Source: Candidatus Ribeiella danica
Lineage (GTDB): Bacteria; Chloroflexota; Chloroflexia; Chloroflexales; Roseiflexaceae
DNA length: 64,000 bases
Reading direction: 5' to 3'
NCBI GenBank assembly: GCA_016717335.1
Contig: JADKFS010000002.1
Coordinates: 248,001-312,000, forward strand
The position numbers and the translations under genes are program-made. Under the pieces are notes generated by a model. The model did not search any database. It saw only the letters and a program-made list of their open reading frames with translations, and had not been told where the DNA came from. Positions within the stretch are counted from its first letter, which is position 1, and every line of letters begins with the position of its first letter. This document shows, piece after piece, positions 49,894 through 58,180 of this stretch.

Positions 49894-49926
49894 AGTAATT
49901 GGAATTACTAATTTGAATTACTCTAT
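49894..49926. promoter_or_regulatory. LacI-type operator candidates upstream of the regulator
   Basis: AGTAATT-GG-AATTACT (49894-49909) has exact 7-bp arms with a 2-base centre. A further GAATTACT half-site follows at 49915-49922. A related AATTAC...GTAAT pair occurs near 48753-48769 upstream of the kinase. Binding by the LacI protein is inferred. Confidence 0.5.
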
Positions 49927-49990
49927 CACGGAAAGGTGGCCTTGTCAAGAGGTTGTAAGCTGGCTCAGGGCTCGTGCAACGTCGGCCCTC

Positions 49991-50038
49991 ACCCCCTTGC
50001 CCCCCTCTGCCGCGCACAGGAGAGGGGGGCAAGGGGGT
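49991..50038. terminator. Large GC-rich hairpin
   Basis: ACCCCCTTGCCCCCCTCT pairs with AGAGGGGGGCAAGGGGGT across a 12-base loop. Same family as 31555 and 60783. It could end transcription of the GT-C-like gene, 90 bp after its stop. There is no T-run. Confidence 0.6.
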
Positions 50039-50127
50039 GGGGTCAAATCGGGAAATGGCGGGCAGCGCGAGCCAGCAGCGCGGCACAACCTGGCCGATCG
50101 TCGACAGGCTCACCGCGGCACGGAGGT

Positions 50128-51543
50128 CTAGCGCTCTGGCCTGGCCCACGCCCACGGCCCATAGCGGTCGCGGAAGATCTCGGCGAGCGTCGGGCCGTGC
50201 GGCCCGCTCACCAGCCAGCGGCTCACCTCGGCGATGCCGCCGCCCTCGGGGTGGCCGGCGGTGTGGGTGTAGTAGAGCTGCGCGACCAGCAGGAGCGCGC
50301 CGTAGAGCGCGCAGAGCAGCGCGGCACCGGCCACGAGGCGCCGGCGGTCGCGCGCGAGCAGCCAGGCGAGCCCGACCACCAGCAGCGGGTAGGCCTCGGT
50401 CATGCGGCGCTGGCCGAAGGCCCAGCCGCCGTACCAGTCGTCGAGCGAGGCGTTGAGCGCGAGCTGTAGCGCGACCCCCGCCAGGCCGGCCAGCGCGAGC
50501 GCTCGCCACGCGCCCTGCCGCGACCAGGCAAGGCCCACCAGGCCGGCCAGCCCCAGCCCGGCGATCGGCGACCAGCTCAGCCAGCCGTTGTGCCACGCGA
50601 GCAGCACCTGCGGCAGGTAGCGCAGCGGCGCGCCGATGAACGGCTGCCCGCTGATGACGGTGTTCGGGACGATCAGCGGCGCGCCGAAGAAGCGCCAGAA
50701 GTACAGCGCGCACGCGCCGCCGTACACGCCCACGCCCGCCGCGAAGGCCAGCGCCGTGCGCGCAGCCTGCCGCCCGCCGACGGCGCTGCGCCACACGACC
50801 GCGCCGCCGATCGGCAGCGCGTACAGCAGCAGCTGCCAGCGCACCAGCGTCGCCAGCCCCAGCGACAGACCGATCGCCAGCGCGGCCGGCCACGGGTAGC
50901 TCGCGCGCGCCGCGCCCGCGGGTTCGCGGTCGCCCGGGCACCGCCGCGCGGCCAGCCAGAGCGCCAGCGCGATCGCGAACGTGCCATACACGTGCGAGTC
51001 CAGCGCCTCGACCGTCGCATAGTACAGCAGCGGCGTGCCAGCCAGGCAGCACACCGCCGCGAGGCTGGCCGCCCAGCCCGGCGCGACGCGGCGCGCCGCC
51101 CGGTAGGCGAGCGCGACAGAGGCCAGGGCGTACAGGTGCGCCCCGAGCGCGACCATCAGCGAGTACGCCAGCGATCGCCCCTGGATCGGCGTAAAGTGCT
51201 CCGGGTAGGCCCGCAGCGCCGGGACGCGCGGCTCTAGCCAGCCGCCGATCCGGTAGAGCGGCGCCAGCAGGCCGGCCGACCCGAACGGGAACGGCGAGAC
51301 CGGCGTGCCGGTGACGCCGCTCAGCGCGAACGGGTAGGCGATCGCCGGGGCGAACCGCGCCACCTGGTTGCTGAGGTCGAGATCGCCGTCGACGGCGTAG
51401 CTATCCAGGGCGACCAGGTACGCCACGCCGTCGCCGTGGATCAGCGGGTGGCTCAGCAGCGCCAGCAGCAGCGACGCGACGAGGATCGCGACGCAGCCAG
51501 GGCGCGACGGTCGAGATATAGCGTTGGCCAGCGCTTGCCGCAT
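50128..51543 (-). CDS. Multispan membrane protein, GT-C glycosyltransferase-like
   Basis: 471 residues with about 10-12 predicted membrane spans. The first large loop carries acidic residues (SHPLIHGDGVAYLVALDSYA; LDLSNQVARFAPAIAYPF), as in GT-C-fold enzymes where Asp in the first loop is catalytic. YYATVEALDSHVYGTF and LNASLDDWYGGWAFGQRRMT are further loops. It resembles the uncharacterised ArnT/PMT-like transferases that use lipid-linked sugars. Substrate unknown. ATG at 51543. Confidence 0.65.
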   Translation of the reverse strand: MRQALANAISRPSRPGCVAILVASLLLALLSHPLIHGDGVAYLVALDSYAVDGDLDLSNQVARFAPAIAYPFALSGVTGTPVSPFPFGSAGLLAPLYRIGGWLEPRVPALRAYPEHFTPIQGRSLAYSLMVALGAHLYALASVALAYRAARRVAPGWAASLAAVCCLAGTPLLYYATVEALDSHVYGTFAIALALWLAARRCPGDREPAGAARASYPWPAALAIGLSLGLATLVRWQLLLYALPIGGAVVWRSAVGGRQAARTALAFAAGVGVYGGACALYFWRFFGAPLIVPNTVISGQPFIGAPLRYLPQVLLAWHNGWLSWSPIAGLGLAGLVGLAWSRQGAWRALALAGLAGVALQLALNASLDDWYGGWAFGQRRMTEAYPLLVVGLAWLLARDRRRLVAGAALLCALYGALLLVAQLYYTHTAGHPEGGGIAEVSRWLVSGPHGPTLAEIFRDRYGPWAWARPER

Positions 51544-51594
51544 CAGAAGGCGCTCGCTTCGGGCGGCTGCCGCCCATAGTGGTGCTCGCGCCGC

Positions 51595-52180
51595 ATGCTA
51601 GCACATCCGGCGGTTTGTGTGTTTGTGGCGGGCTGCGCCCCCACACCCCCCGCTAGGGTCATTCGCGGGGCGCTGCGCCCTCGGCCCTCTGTCTGCTGCG
51701 CCCGTGCCGGGCGATCCTTTTTTCTGGGGCGCTGCGCCCCCGGCCCCCCGCCCGGGGAACCCGCGCCGGTTCAAGACGCTCCGCCGCTTGCTTTTTCCGG
51801 GGCGCTGCGCCCCCGGCCCCCCGCCCGGGGGAACCCGCGCCGGTTCCCCCGGCCCCCCTCCGGCAAAAGAGCTCGCACCTGCTGCAAGCATCGTGGTGGA
51901 GGCCCAGCGCCATTTCAACCGGACGAGTTCCATCCCGCCGCGCGTGGATTCCGCCGGGCATGGGCCACTAGCGTTCAGCACGAGACGGCATCATTTTGGG
52001 GTCCAGGGGCGCAAGCCCCGGCCGGGGGGGCGGCGGGGATGGCGGCCCACCCCGGCCCGCGGGGGCACGGGGGCGCGCAGCCCCCCGCGAGCTGTGGAGC
52101 GCCACCAGCGCGGGGGCACGGGGGCACGCAGCCTCCGAAAGTTGCCGCGGGGGCACGGGGGGCGCGCAGCCCCCCGAAAG
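51595..52180 (+). repeat. GC-rich palindromic dispersed element, copy E3 (longest)
   Basis: Contains two or three internal copies of GGGGCGCTGCGCCCCCGGCC with CCCGGGGGAACCC, then CCTCCGGCAAAAG. The shared core CCGCGCGTGGATTCCGCC, TTTTGGGGTCCAGGGGCGCA and CCCCGGCCGGGG follows, and the end is three GC-only hairpins. Open frames through it are compositional. The stretch 51544-51594 holds no gene. Confidence 0.8.
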
Positions 52181-52209
52181 TTGCACAAGCAGCCGCTCTA
52201 TGGTAGACT
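52181..52209 (+). promoter_or_regulatory. Promoter candidate of the L25 gene
   Basis: TTGCAC (52181-52186) and TAGACT (52204-52209), 17 bases apart, 75 bp before the start codon. A GGAG ribosome site is at about 52270. Confidence 0.5.
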
Positions 52210-52284
52210 TGCCGACTCGGAGCTACCGGGCAATGCCCCTAGCTGATGGCGAAGGTATTTGCAGCTTGAAGGAGCACACGTTTC

Positions 52285-52944
52285 ATGTCGGACAGGATTC
52301 AACTTGAGCTCGAACAGCGGACCGTGACCGGCAAGAAGGTCAACCGGCTCCGCCGGGCCGGCATTCTCCCAGCGACAGTCTACGGCAAGGGCGTCGGCCC
52401 GTTCACCGTGCAGCTGAATGCGCGCGCCTTCGGCGAGATCTACCGGCGCGCCGGCAGGACTACGCTGATCGACTTGGCGATCCCCGGCCAGCCGGCGCAG
52501 TCGGCGTTCATCCACACCCTGCAGCGCCACCCGGTCTCGCGCGCGATCCGCCACGTGGACTTCCTGGTGGTCGACCTGCTGATCGAGATCACGGTCGACG
52601 TGCCGATCCACCTGGTCGGCGAGTCGCCGCTGATCACGCGCGGCGACGCTGTCTTGAACCAGGTGCTGACGTCGCTCGAGGTCCGCGCGCTGCCGACCGC
52701 GCTGCCGTCGTCGATCGAGATCGACATCAGCGTGCTCGACAGCCTGGAGAAGAGCGTGCACGTGCGCGACATCCCGGCGCTCGCCAACGGCGCGATCGTG
52801 ACCCCCGAGGATGAGCTGGTGGTCAGCCTTGCGCAGTCCCGCCCGGCCGAGTCCGAGGCCGCGGCCGAGGAGGAGCAGCCAAGCTCCGCCGAGCCCGAGC
52901 TGGTGCGCGAGAAGCGCGAAGAGGGCGAGCAGGGCGAGGGCTAA
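52285..52944 (+). CDS. rplY: 50S ribosomal protein L25, Ctc form
   Basis: 219 residues. The N-terminal L25 domain binds 5S rRNA (LELEQRTVTGKKVNRLRRAG, then ILPATVYGKG). The C-terminal TL5/Ctc beta domain follows (VDVPIHLVGESPLITRGDAV; LNQVLTSLEVRALPTALPSS). An acidic Glu-rich tail of about 30 residues ends it (AAAEEEQPSSAEPELVREKR). The length is normal for the Ctc type. Followed by a strong hairpin at 52964-52995. Confidence 0.95.
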   Translation: MSDRIQLELEQRTVTGKKVNRLRRAGILPATVYGKGVGPFTVQLNARAFGEIYRRAGRTTLIDLAIPGQPAQSAFIHTLQRHPVSRAIRHVDFLVVDLLIEITVDVPIHLVGESPLITRGDAVLNQVLTSLEVRALPTALPSSIEIDISVLDSLEKSVHVRDIPALANGAIVTPEDELVVSLAQSRPAESEAAAEEEQPSSAEPELVREKREEGEQGEG

Positions 52945-52963
52945 AGCTCTCTGCCCCGCTCGA

Positions 52964-52995
52964 GCGCAGCCCCCGCTATCCAGCGGGGGCTGCGC
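52964..52995 (+). terminator. Hairpin terminator of the L25 gene
   Basis: GCGCAGCCCCCGC pairs perfectly with GCGGGGGCTGCGC around a six-base loop, 20 bp after the stop codon. No T-run follows. Confidence 0.75.
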
Positions 52996-53121
52996 CGTAT
53001 CTGGTGCCGTATGCCGGTGTGGTTGCCGTCGACCTGCCTGCCCGCCTGCGGGAGAGCGGGCCGATGCCATAGCCGCCGACCGTCGCAGCGGGGAGGCGGC
53101 GCACGCCCCGGCGCCAGACAC

Positions 53122-53309
53122 ACAGAAGCCCTCGCCTTTCGGCGAGAGCTTCTGTTACCAGGGTTCGGGGCATCACCGGAGCCGTACTATACAGCCGTGC
53201 TCCCGGCGATGCCCTTACGCTCATTACTCATGGGCATCACCTCCTTTGCGCCTAAACGGCATATGAGGATGTATGCGGGTACTATACTCGAAACAATCGC
53301 CCATGTCAA
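53122..53309 (-). ncRNA. Short structured transcription unit with ideal promoter
   Basis: On the minus strand TTGACA (53309-53304) and TATAGT (53286-53281) are exactly 17 bases apart. The transcript would contain AAAGGAGGTGAT, a 14-codon frame, a 15-bp hairpin (arms at 53168-53182 and 53198-53213) and a 15-bp hairpin with a GAAA loop (53122-53155). No larger gene follows on this strand; the next is the convergent L25 gene. Not tRNA, SRP RNA or 6S-like as far as I can see. The product could be a small RNA, a peptide or both. Confidence 0.55.
53187..53231 (-). CDS. 14-residue peptide with perfect ribosome binding site
   Basis: ATG 53231 gives MSNERKGIAGSTAV, stop TAG at 53187. AAAGGAGGTGAT upstream is a complete anti-16S match with 8 bases between GGAGG and ATG. 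The stop lies in the loop of a downstream hairpin. An upstream in-frame ATG (53237) overlaps the ribosome site. Unrecognised; a leader-peptide-like design. Confidence 0.5.
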   Translation of the reverse strand: MSNERKGIAGSTAV

Positions 53310-53347
53310 GGCTTTTTTTCCTTAGAGTTTGCTGAGAGGACCGCGGC

Positions 53348-54094
53348 ATGAGCAGCGCCAGCACAGATCGGCGTATCAGCATCCTGGGCGTCGCCGTGGA
53401 CGACCTGACCGAGGACGAGGCGATCGAGCGGGTCGAGGCGTTCGTCGCGAGCGGCCGGCCGCACCAGGTCGTGACGGTCAACCCTGAGTTTGTGATGGAG
53501 GCCCGGCGCAACCCGTCGTTCCGGCGGGTCCTGGCCGCGGCCGACCTGGCCACGCCGGATGGGTTCGGGCTGCTGCTGGTGGGGCGCTGGCGCGGCACGC
53601 CCTTCCGCGGGCGCGTGACCGGCGTCGCGCTGGTCGAGCGGATCGCGGCCGTCGCGGCCGAGCGCGGCTGGTCGCTGTTCCTGCTGGGCGCGGCGCCGGG
53701 CGTGGCCGAGCGCGCGGCGGAGGCGCTGCGCTCCCGCAGCCCGGCGCTGCGGGTCGCCGGCTGCTACGCAGGCTCGCCGCGCCCCGAGGACGAGCCGGAG
53801 GTGCGCGCGCGCGTGGCGGCGGCCCACCCCGACGTGCTGCTGGTCGCCTACGGCCACCCGGCCCAGGATCTATGGATCGCCCGCAACCAGCCGCTGCTGC
53901 GCGTGCCTGTCGCGATCGGGATCGGCGGCGTGTTCGACTACCTGGCGGGCGTGGTGCCGCGCGCGCCGGCCTGGCTGCGCCGACTCGGCCTGGAGTGGCT
54001 GTACCGCCTGGCCCGCCAGCCGCGGCGCTGGCGCCGCATCGTGGTGGCGGTGCCGCTGTTTCTGTGGGAGGCGCTGCGCAGCCCCCGATCGTAG
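53348..54094 (+). CDS. WecG/TagA/CpsF-family glycosyltransferase
   Basis: 248 residues starting MSSASTDRRISILGVAVDDL. Family motifs: VVTVNPEFVMEARRNPSFRR, ATPDGFGLLLVGRWRGTPFR, RVTGVALVERIAAVAAERGW and LFLLGAAPGVAERAAEALRS; late motif GHPAQDLWIARNQP and GIGGVFDYLAGVVPRAP. These enzymes add a sugar (ManNAc-type) to undecaprenyl-linked intermediates of surface polymers. It overlaps no other gene. The GT-C-like protein 2 kb upstream may serve the same pathway. Confidence 0.93.
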   Translation: MSSASTDRRISILGVAVDDLTEDEAIERVEAFVASGRPHQVVTVNPEFVMEARRNPSFRRVLAAADLATPDGFGLLLVGRWRGTPFRGRVTGVALVERIAAVAAERGWSLFLLGAAPGVAERAAEALRSRSPALRVAGCYAGSPRPEDEPEVRARVAAAHPDVLLVAYGHPAQDLWIARNQPLLRVPVAIGIGGVFDYLAGVVPRAPAWLRRLGLEWLYRLARQPRRWRRIVVAVPLFLWEALRSPRS

Positions 54095-54117
54095 CGCTAG
54101 TGCTCATATGAGTAATG

Positions 54118-54425
54118 TGTCCGGGGGCTGCGCGCCCCCGTGCCCCCGCAGGGGCTGCGCGCCCCCCGTGCCCCGCGTGTGCGCACCTCCAGCGCCTGCG
54201 GGGGGCTGCGCGCCCCCGAACCCCCGCTGCCCCCCCGGCCGGGGCTTGCGCCCCTGGACCCCAAAATGATGCAACCTCACGTTCAGTGCTTGACGCGCAT
54301 GCTTGGCTGAATTCACGCGCAGCGGGAGGCAACTGGCCTCGCAGGTATGATGCTGGGGATGCGCTACCACTATCGGATATGCCACAGGCATCATTTGCCG
54401 GAGGGGGGCCGGGGCGCTGCGCCCC
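54118..54425 (-). repeat. GC-rich palindromic dispersed element, copy E4 (reversed)
   Basis: Reverse orientation: GCGCCCCCGTGCCCCC hairpins first, then CCCCGGCCGGGGC, TGGACCCCAAAATGAT, GACGCGCATGCTTGGC and GCGGGAGGCAAC, and finally TTGCCGGAGGGGGGCC. Open frames inside are compositional. Confidence 0.8.
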
Positions 54426-54706
54426 GAATATCAAAATGCATCTTGACCGATATGGTATCCTAGAGATGTCCCATCTTGCTTTATAGAGATGACGATAGAC
54501 CCTCGACGCTAGTGGTCTACCACGGTGGTTGCGCCGGGGAGGTCAGGGGAGCTTTGCCCCTGCTGACCTCCCTGAGTGGGAGTCCCCCGGCGGGATCGCC
54601 ATGCGATCCGCTAGACGGTAGGGGCCTGTGCACTATCGTCCATCGTCTGCTTGATGGTGATCGCACATGGCGGTGCATTGGACTGTGGTGAGTTAGGAGG
54701 CGTAGG
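54426..54706. other. Intergenic with a long hairpin
   Basis: GGTCAGGGGAGC... and CCCCTGCTGACC (about 54541-54567), flanked by CCGGGG/CCCCGG, form an imperfect hairpin. No gene. The GGAGG of the next gene starts at 54696. Confidence 0.5.
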
Positions 54707-55648
54707 ATGGCGACCATGAAGGCGGTGCGGCTCTACGAGTATGGCGGCCCCGAGGTGCTCCAGTACGAAGACGCGCCTATGCCGGGGGTTGGGCCTGGCG
54801 AGGTGCTCATCCGGGTGCACGCCACCAGCGTCAACCCGGTGGACTGGGTGATGCGCGAGGGCTATTTCAAGGACTTCTTGCCGCTGGCGTTCCCGGCGAT
54901 CCTCGGGCGGGATGTGGCTGGGGTGATCGAGACAGTCGGCGCAAACGTCACCAATATCCATCCTGGCGACGAGGTCTACGCGTGGGTCGACCCAACCAGC
55001 CCGGGCACGCACGCCGAGTTTGTCGCGCTGCCGGCGAGCCACGTCGCGCCCAAGCCGAAGTCTCTGCACTACTTCCACGCCGCCGCCGTCCCGCACGCTG
55101 GGCTCGCCGCCTGGCAAGTCCTGTTTGACGTCGCCGGCCTCACTGCCGGCCAGACGGTGCTCATCCACGCCGCGGCCGGCGGAGTAGGCACATTTGCGGT
55201 CCAGCTGGCGAAGTGGAAGGGGGCGCGGGTCATCGGCACGGCCTCCAGGCACAACCTGGATTTCCTGCGGCGCCTGGGGGTCGACGAGGTTATCGACTAC
55301 ACCGCGACCCGCTTCGAGACAATGGCACACGACGTCGACGTGGTGGTCGACACCGAGGGCGGCGAGACGCAGCATCGCTCGTGGGGCGTACTTAAGCCGG
55401 GGGGCATCCTGGTGGGGCTGTTCAGCCCGCCCTCGGAGGACGCAGCCGTCGCCCACGGCGTCCGGCACCACTACTTCGGCCTGCAGTCCAACCCCGACGA
55501 GCTAACCCAGCTGACCAAGCTGATCGACGAGGGGCAGCTGAAGCCGATCGTGACGACGGTGCTGCCGCTGTCGGAGGCGCGCTGGGCCTACGACTTTAGC
55601 CAGAGCCGCCACACCCGCGGCAAGATCGTCCTGTCTGTGCGGGAGTAG
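54707..55648 (+). CDS. Zinc-free MDR-family NADP-dependent oxidoreductase (quinone oxidoreductase-like)
   Basis: 313 residues with GGAGG upstream. N-terminal GroES-like domain (VLQYEDAPMPGVGPGEVLIR, FPAILGRDVAGVIETVGANV). The Rossmann domain has AAAGGVGTFAVQLAKWKGAR, where the AxxGxVG fingerprint fits NADP-binding quinone oxidoreductases. The zinc-binding Cys cluster of alcohol dehydrogenases is absent. The end (LSEARWAYDFSQSRHTRGKI) is typical for the family. The substrate, probably a quinone or enone, is not known. Confidence 0.92.
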   Translation: MATMKAVRLYEYGGPEVLQYEDAPMPGVGPGEVLIRVHATSVNPVDWVMREGYFKDFLPLAFPAILGRDVAGVIETVGANVTNIHPGDEVYAWVDPTSPGTHAEFVALPASHVAPKPKSLHYFHAAAVPHAGLAAWQVLFDVAGLTAGQTVLIHAAAGGVGTFAVQLAKWKGARVIGTASRHNLDFLRRLGVDEVIDYTATRFETMAHDVDVVVDTEGGETQHRSWGVLKPGGILVGLFSPPSEDAAVAHGVRHHYFGLQSNPDELTQLTKLIDEGQLKPIVTTVLPLSEARWAYDFSQSRHTRGKIVLSVRE

Positions 55649-55809
55649 TCCTCGTTTCGGCTTGAGTCGGTGTGGTGCGAGACGCTTCCCTGGCCCCACG
55701 GGCGTCTCGCGCCCACACGTGTGTCGGGAGCTGCGCGCCCCGGCGAGCATTCGCGAGGCGATGCCGCCCGTGGGCACAGGGGCGCGCAGCCCCGGCGCAG
55801 ACGATCGAA
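55649..55809. other. Intergenic with hairpin repeats
   Basis: Contains GGGAGCTGCGCGCCCCGGCG and GGGGCGCGCAGCCCC, which can pair. It is distantly like the dispersed GC-rich element. No gene. Confidence 0.5.
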
Positions 55810-56775
55810 TCAGATCACCCGCGCCACCACGAACTGCGCAATCTCGCCGAGCGCGTGCTTCGCGGCGCTGTCGGGAAAGATGTCGAGGTGCGCCAGCGCG
55901 CTCTCGGCGTAGCGGCGCCCGTCGGCCAGCGCCCGGTCGGCGGCGCCGAGCCGGCGGATCTCGCCGATCGCCCAGCGGATGCGCCCCTCGTCGGGCGGCT
56001 GGATGTCGATCACCTCGGCCAGGTCCGGGCCGCCGCCGGCCTCGACGGCGTAGATCAGCGGGAGCGTGATCGTGCCCTCGCGCAGGTCGTTGCCGGCCGG
56101 CTTGCCGAGCGTGGCCGCGTCGCCGACGTAGTCGAGCACGTCGTCGACGATCTGGAACGCCAGCCCCAGCTCGTAGCCGAAGCGGCCCAGCGCCTCGACC
56201 TGCTCGGGCGTCCCGCCGCCGCAGACCATCCCGGCCTTGCAGGCCGCCTCGAACAGCGCGGCGGTCTTCGCCCCGATCTTGTAGAGGTACTGATCGAGCG
56301 CGACGTCGAGCGGTGTGACATCGACCACCGGCGACAGCTCGCCCTCGCAGATCGTCATCACGCCACGCGAGAAGAACTCGATGATGCGCGGGTCGGGCGC
56401 GAGCGCCATCTCGGCCGAGGCCAGCGCGAACAGGTAGTCGCCGACCATCAGCGCCACGTCGCCGTCCCAGCGCGTGTGCACCGTCACCGTGCCGCGGCGC
56501 CGCTCGGCCTCGTCGACCAGGTCGTCGTGGACGAGCGAGGCGGCGTGGATCAGCTCGATCGCCGCGGCGGAGTGGAGCACGCGCTCCAGATCGTAGTGGC
56601 CCAGCTGGGCGGACAGCAGCGCCAGCGCGCCGCGGATGCGCTTGCCGCCGGAGGTCAGGATATGCTGGCCGGCGATCTTGATGACGGAGAGGCGCGGCTG
56701 CACGCGATCAAGGATGATTCGGTCGACTTTTTCCAGGTCGGCGAGCAGAGCCGATGGCACCGGGAGCTGACTCAT
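55810..56775 (-). CDS. Polyprenyl diphosphate synthase
   Basis: 321 residues from ATG 56775. First aspartate-rich motif DDLVDEAERRRG (within LIHAASLVHDDLVDEA) and second motif FQIVDDVLDYVGD, as in trans-prenyltransferases of the heptaprenyl/octaprenyl type. Both Asp clusters are intact; the residues before the first cluster are small, which favours a long-chain product such as the menaquinone side chain. It stands alone between two GC-rich repeats. Confidence 0.93.
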   Translation of the reverse strand: MSQLPVPSALLADLEKVDRIILDRVQPRLSVIKIAGQHILTSGGKRIRGALALLSAQLGHYDLERVLHSAAAIELIHAASLVHDDLVDEAERRRGTVTVHTRWDGDVALMVGDYLFALASAEMALAPDPRIIEFFSRGVMTICEGELSPVVDVTPLDVALDQYLYKIGAKTAALFEAACKAGMVCGGGTPEQVEALGRFGYELGLAFQIVDDVLDYVGDAATLGKPAGNDLREGTITLPLIYAVEAGGGPDLAEVIDIQPPDEGRIRWAIGEIRRLGAADRALADGRRYAESALAHLDIFPDSAAKHALGEIAQFVVARVI

Positions 56776-57246
56776 AACAAGATTCCTGGGGGAAATTCAG
56801 AGCCGCTCTGAACTCACAGAATGCGAAAATGCGCCGGTCAGCATACCCGAAACGGCGGCTGCTGTCAACCAAATGGACGAGCCAATTCTTCCGGGGCGCT
56901 GCGCCCCCGGCCCCTGGTTGGGGGGGGCGCTGCGCCCCCGGCCCCCCTCCGGCAAATGAGGCAGTACCAGATCCAAGCATCGTGGTGGATGCCCAGCACC
57001 ATTTCTACCGGACCTGTTGCCTCCCGCCGCGCGTGGATCAGTGAGGCATGCGCGTCAAGCATTGCAGCCGAGACGGCATCATGTTGGGGTCCAGGGGCGA
57101 GAGCCCCGGCCGGGGGGTGGCGGGGGTGGCGGCCCACCCCCGCCCGCGGGGGCATGGGGGGCGCGCAGCCCCCCGAAGCGTGGGAGGAGGGCCGAGAAGT
57201 CGCCCGCGGGGGCACGGGGGCGCGCAGCCCCCGCCTGCAAATCGAT
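56776..57246 (+). repeat. GC-rich palindromic dispersed element, copy E5
   Basis: Core from about 56880: GGGGCGCTGCGCCCCCGGCC twice, CCTCCGGCAAATGAGG, CATTTCTACCGGACCT, CCGCGCGTGGAT, GCATGCGCGTCAAGCATT, GGTCCAGGGGCGAGAG and CCCCGGCCGGGG, then hairpins to 57242. The gap holds no gene. Confidence 0.8.
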
Positions 57247-58074
57247 CTAGAAGGGGAAGGGCGGCACCCACAGCTGCCCGCCGCCGGCGAAGCGCCAGGC
57301 GATGCTGCCGACCAGCAGGCCGACCCAGAGCGCGATCAGGGCCAGGTCGGCCGGCCGCAGCCGCCGGGCGTGCAGCCAGGTGCGCGGGCGCAGGCCGAAG
57401 CCGCGCATGTCGAGCGCGTTGGCGATGTCCTCGCCGCTGAGGATCGCGTTCATCGTCACCGGCACGGCCAGCGGCGCGAGCTTGCGCACCCGCTCGAACA
57501 GGCCGCCCTTGAGCTTGTCGATCTCGAAGCCGCGCGCCCGCTGCGCGTCGATCGTGGTGCGAAAGTCGGCCGCGTAGGTCGGCACCAGGCGGATCGCCAG
57601 GTCGACCGCGAAGGCGATCCGGTCGTTCAGGCCCAGGCCGCGAAAGGCCACGCCGAAGCGCGTGGGCGGGATCGTGAACGTGATCGGGATGGCCATGAAC
57701 GCGCCGGACAGCATCCGGCAGACGATCCCCAGCGTCTCGATCACGTTCTCCCAGGTGATCTGGATGCCGAGCGGCAGCCGGAGCAGCACCAGCGCGCCGG
57801 TCGCGGCGGTGTTCGTGCCCAGGATGAGCGTGTTGATGCCGACCAGCACGAAGATGAAGAAGAAGATGAACGTCCAGGCCGTGCGCGTCTCGCGCCAGGG
57901 CAGCCGCGCCAGCGCGTAGTAGCCGCCCGACAGCGCCAGCAGCAGCGCAAGCGCACGCAGATCGCGCACCGTCGCGGCCGTGAAGGCCGTGGACAGCAGC
58001 ATGACGATCTTGGTACGCGGGTCCAGCCGGTGGATCGGCGTGGGCTTGTCCAGGTATTTGAAGCTTGCGATCAT
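57247..58074 (-). CDS. ecfT: ECF transporter T component (EcfT)
   Basis: 275 residues from ATG 58074 (MIASFKYLDKPTPIHRLDPR). The frame is open 34 codons further upstream, but that part is heptamer-array sequence. Features: RLDPRTKIVMLLSTAFTAAT start, 4-6 membrane spans, and two coupling helices with the ARG signature (DAQRARGFEIDKLKGGLF and ANALDMRGFGLRPRTWL). It couples the S component to the ATPases. Operon partners are at 58181 and 58850. Confidence 0.92.
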   Translation of the reverse strand: MIASFKYLDKPTPIHRLDPRTKIVMLLSTAFTAATVRDLRALALLLALSGGYYALARLPWRETRTAWTFIFFFIFVLVGINTLILGTNTAATGALVLLRLPLGIQITWENVIETLGIVCRMLSGAFMAIPITFTIPPTRFGVAFRGLGLNDRIAFAVDLAIRLVPTYAADFRTTIDAQRARGFEIDKLKGGLFERVRKLAPLAVPVTMNAILSGEDIANALDMRGFGLRPRTWLHARRLRPADLALIALWVGLLVGSIAWRFAGGGQLWVPPFPF

Positions 58075-58178
58075 ATCTTGGGGCTTGGGCCCTGGGGCTT
58101 GGGGCTTGGGATTAAGGAACCGAGCCTGATCGTGCGCCCGGGTACCTAGTCCCAAGTCCCTAATCCCAAGTCCCATAA
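58075..58178. repeat. Heptamer arrays between ecfT and the S component
   Basis: GGGCTTG units (about 58078-58112) are followed by CCCAAGT/CCCTAAT units (about 58150-58174), complementary like those at 32432. They lie inside an operon. Confidence 0.8.
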
Positions 58179-58180
58179 GG

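Noticed and set aside
51595..52206. Pro/Arg-rich frames in GC-rich spacers
   Set aside because: Present on both strands and in all frames of element E3; composition only.
53122..53309. SRP RNA or 6S RNA
   Set aside because: Lacks the SRP GNAR loop context and the 6S open-complex bubble; too short for 6S.
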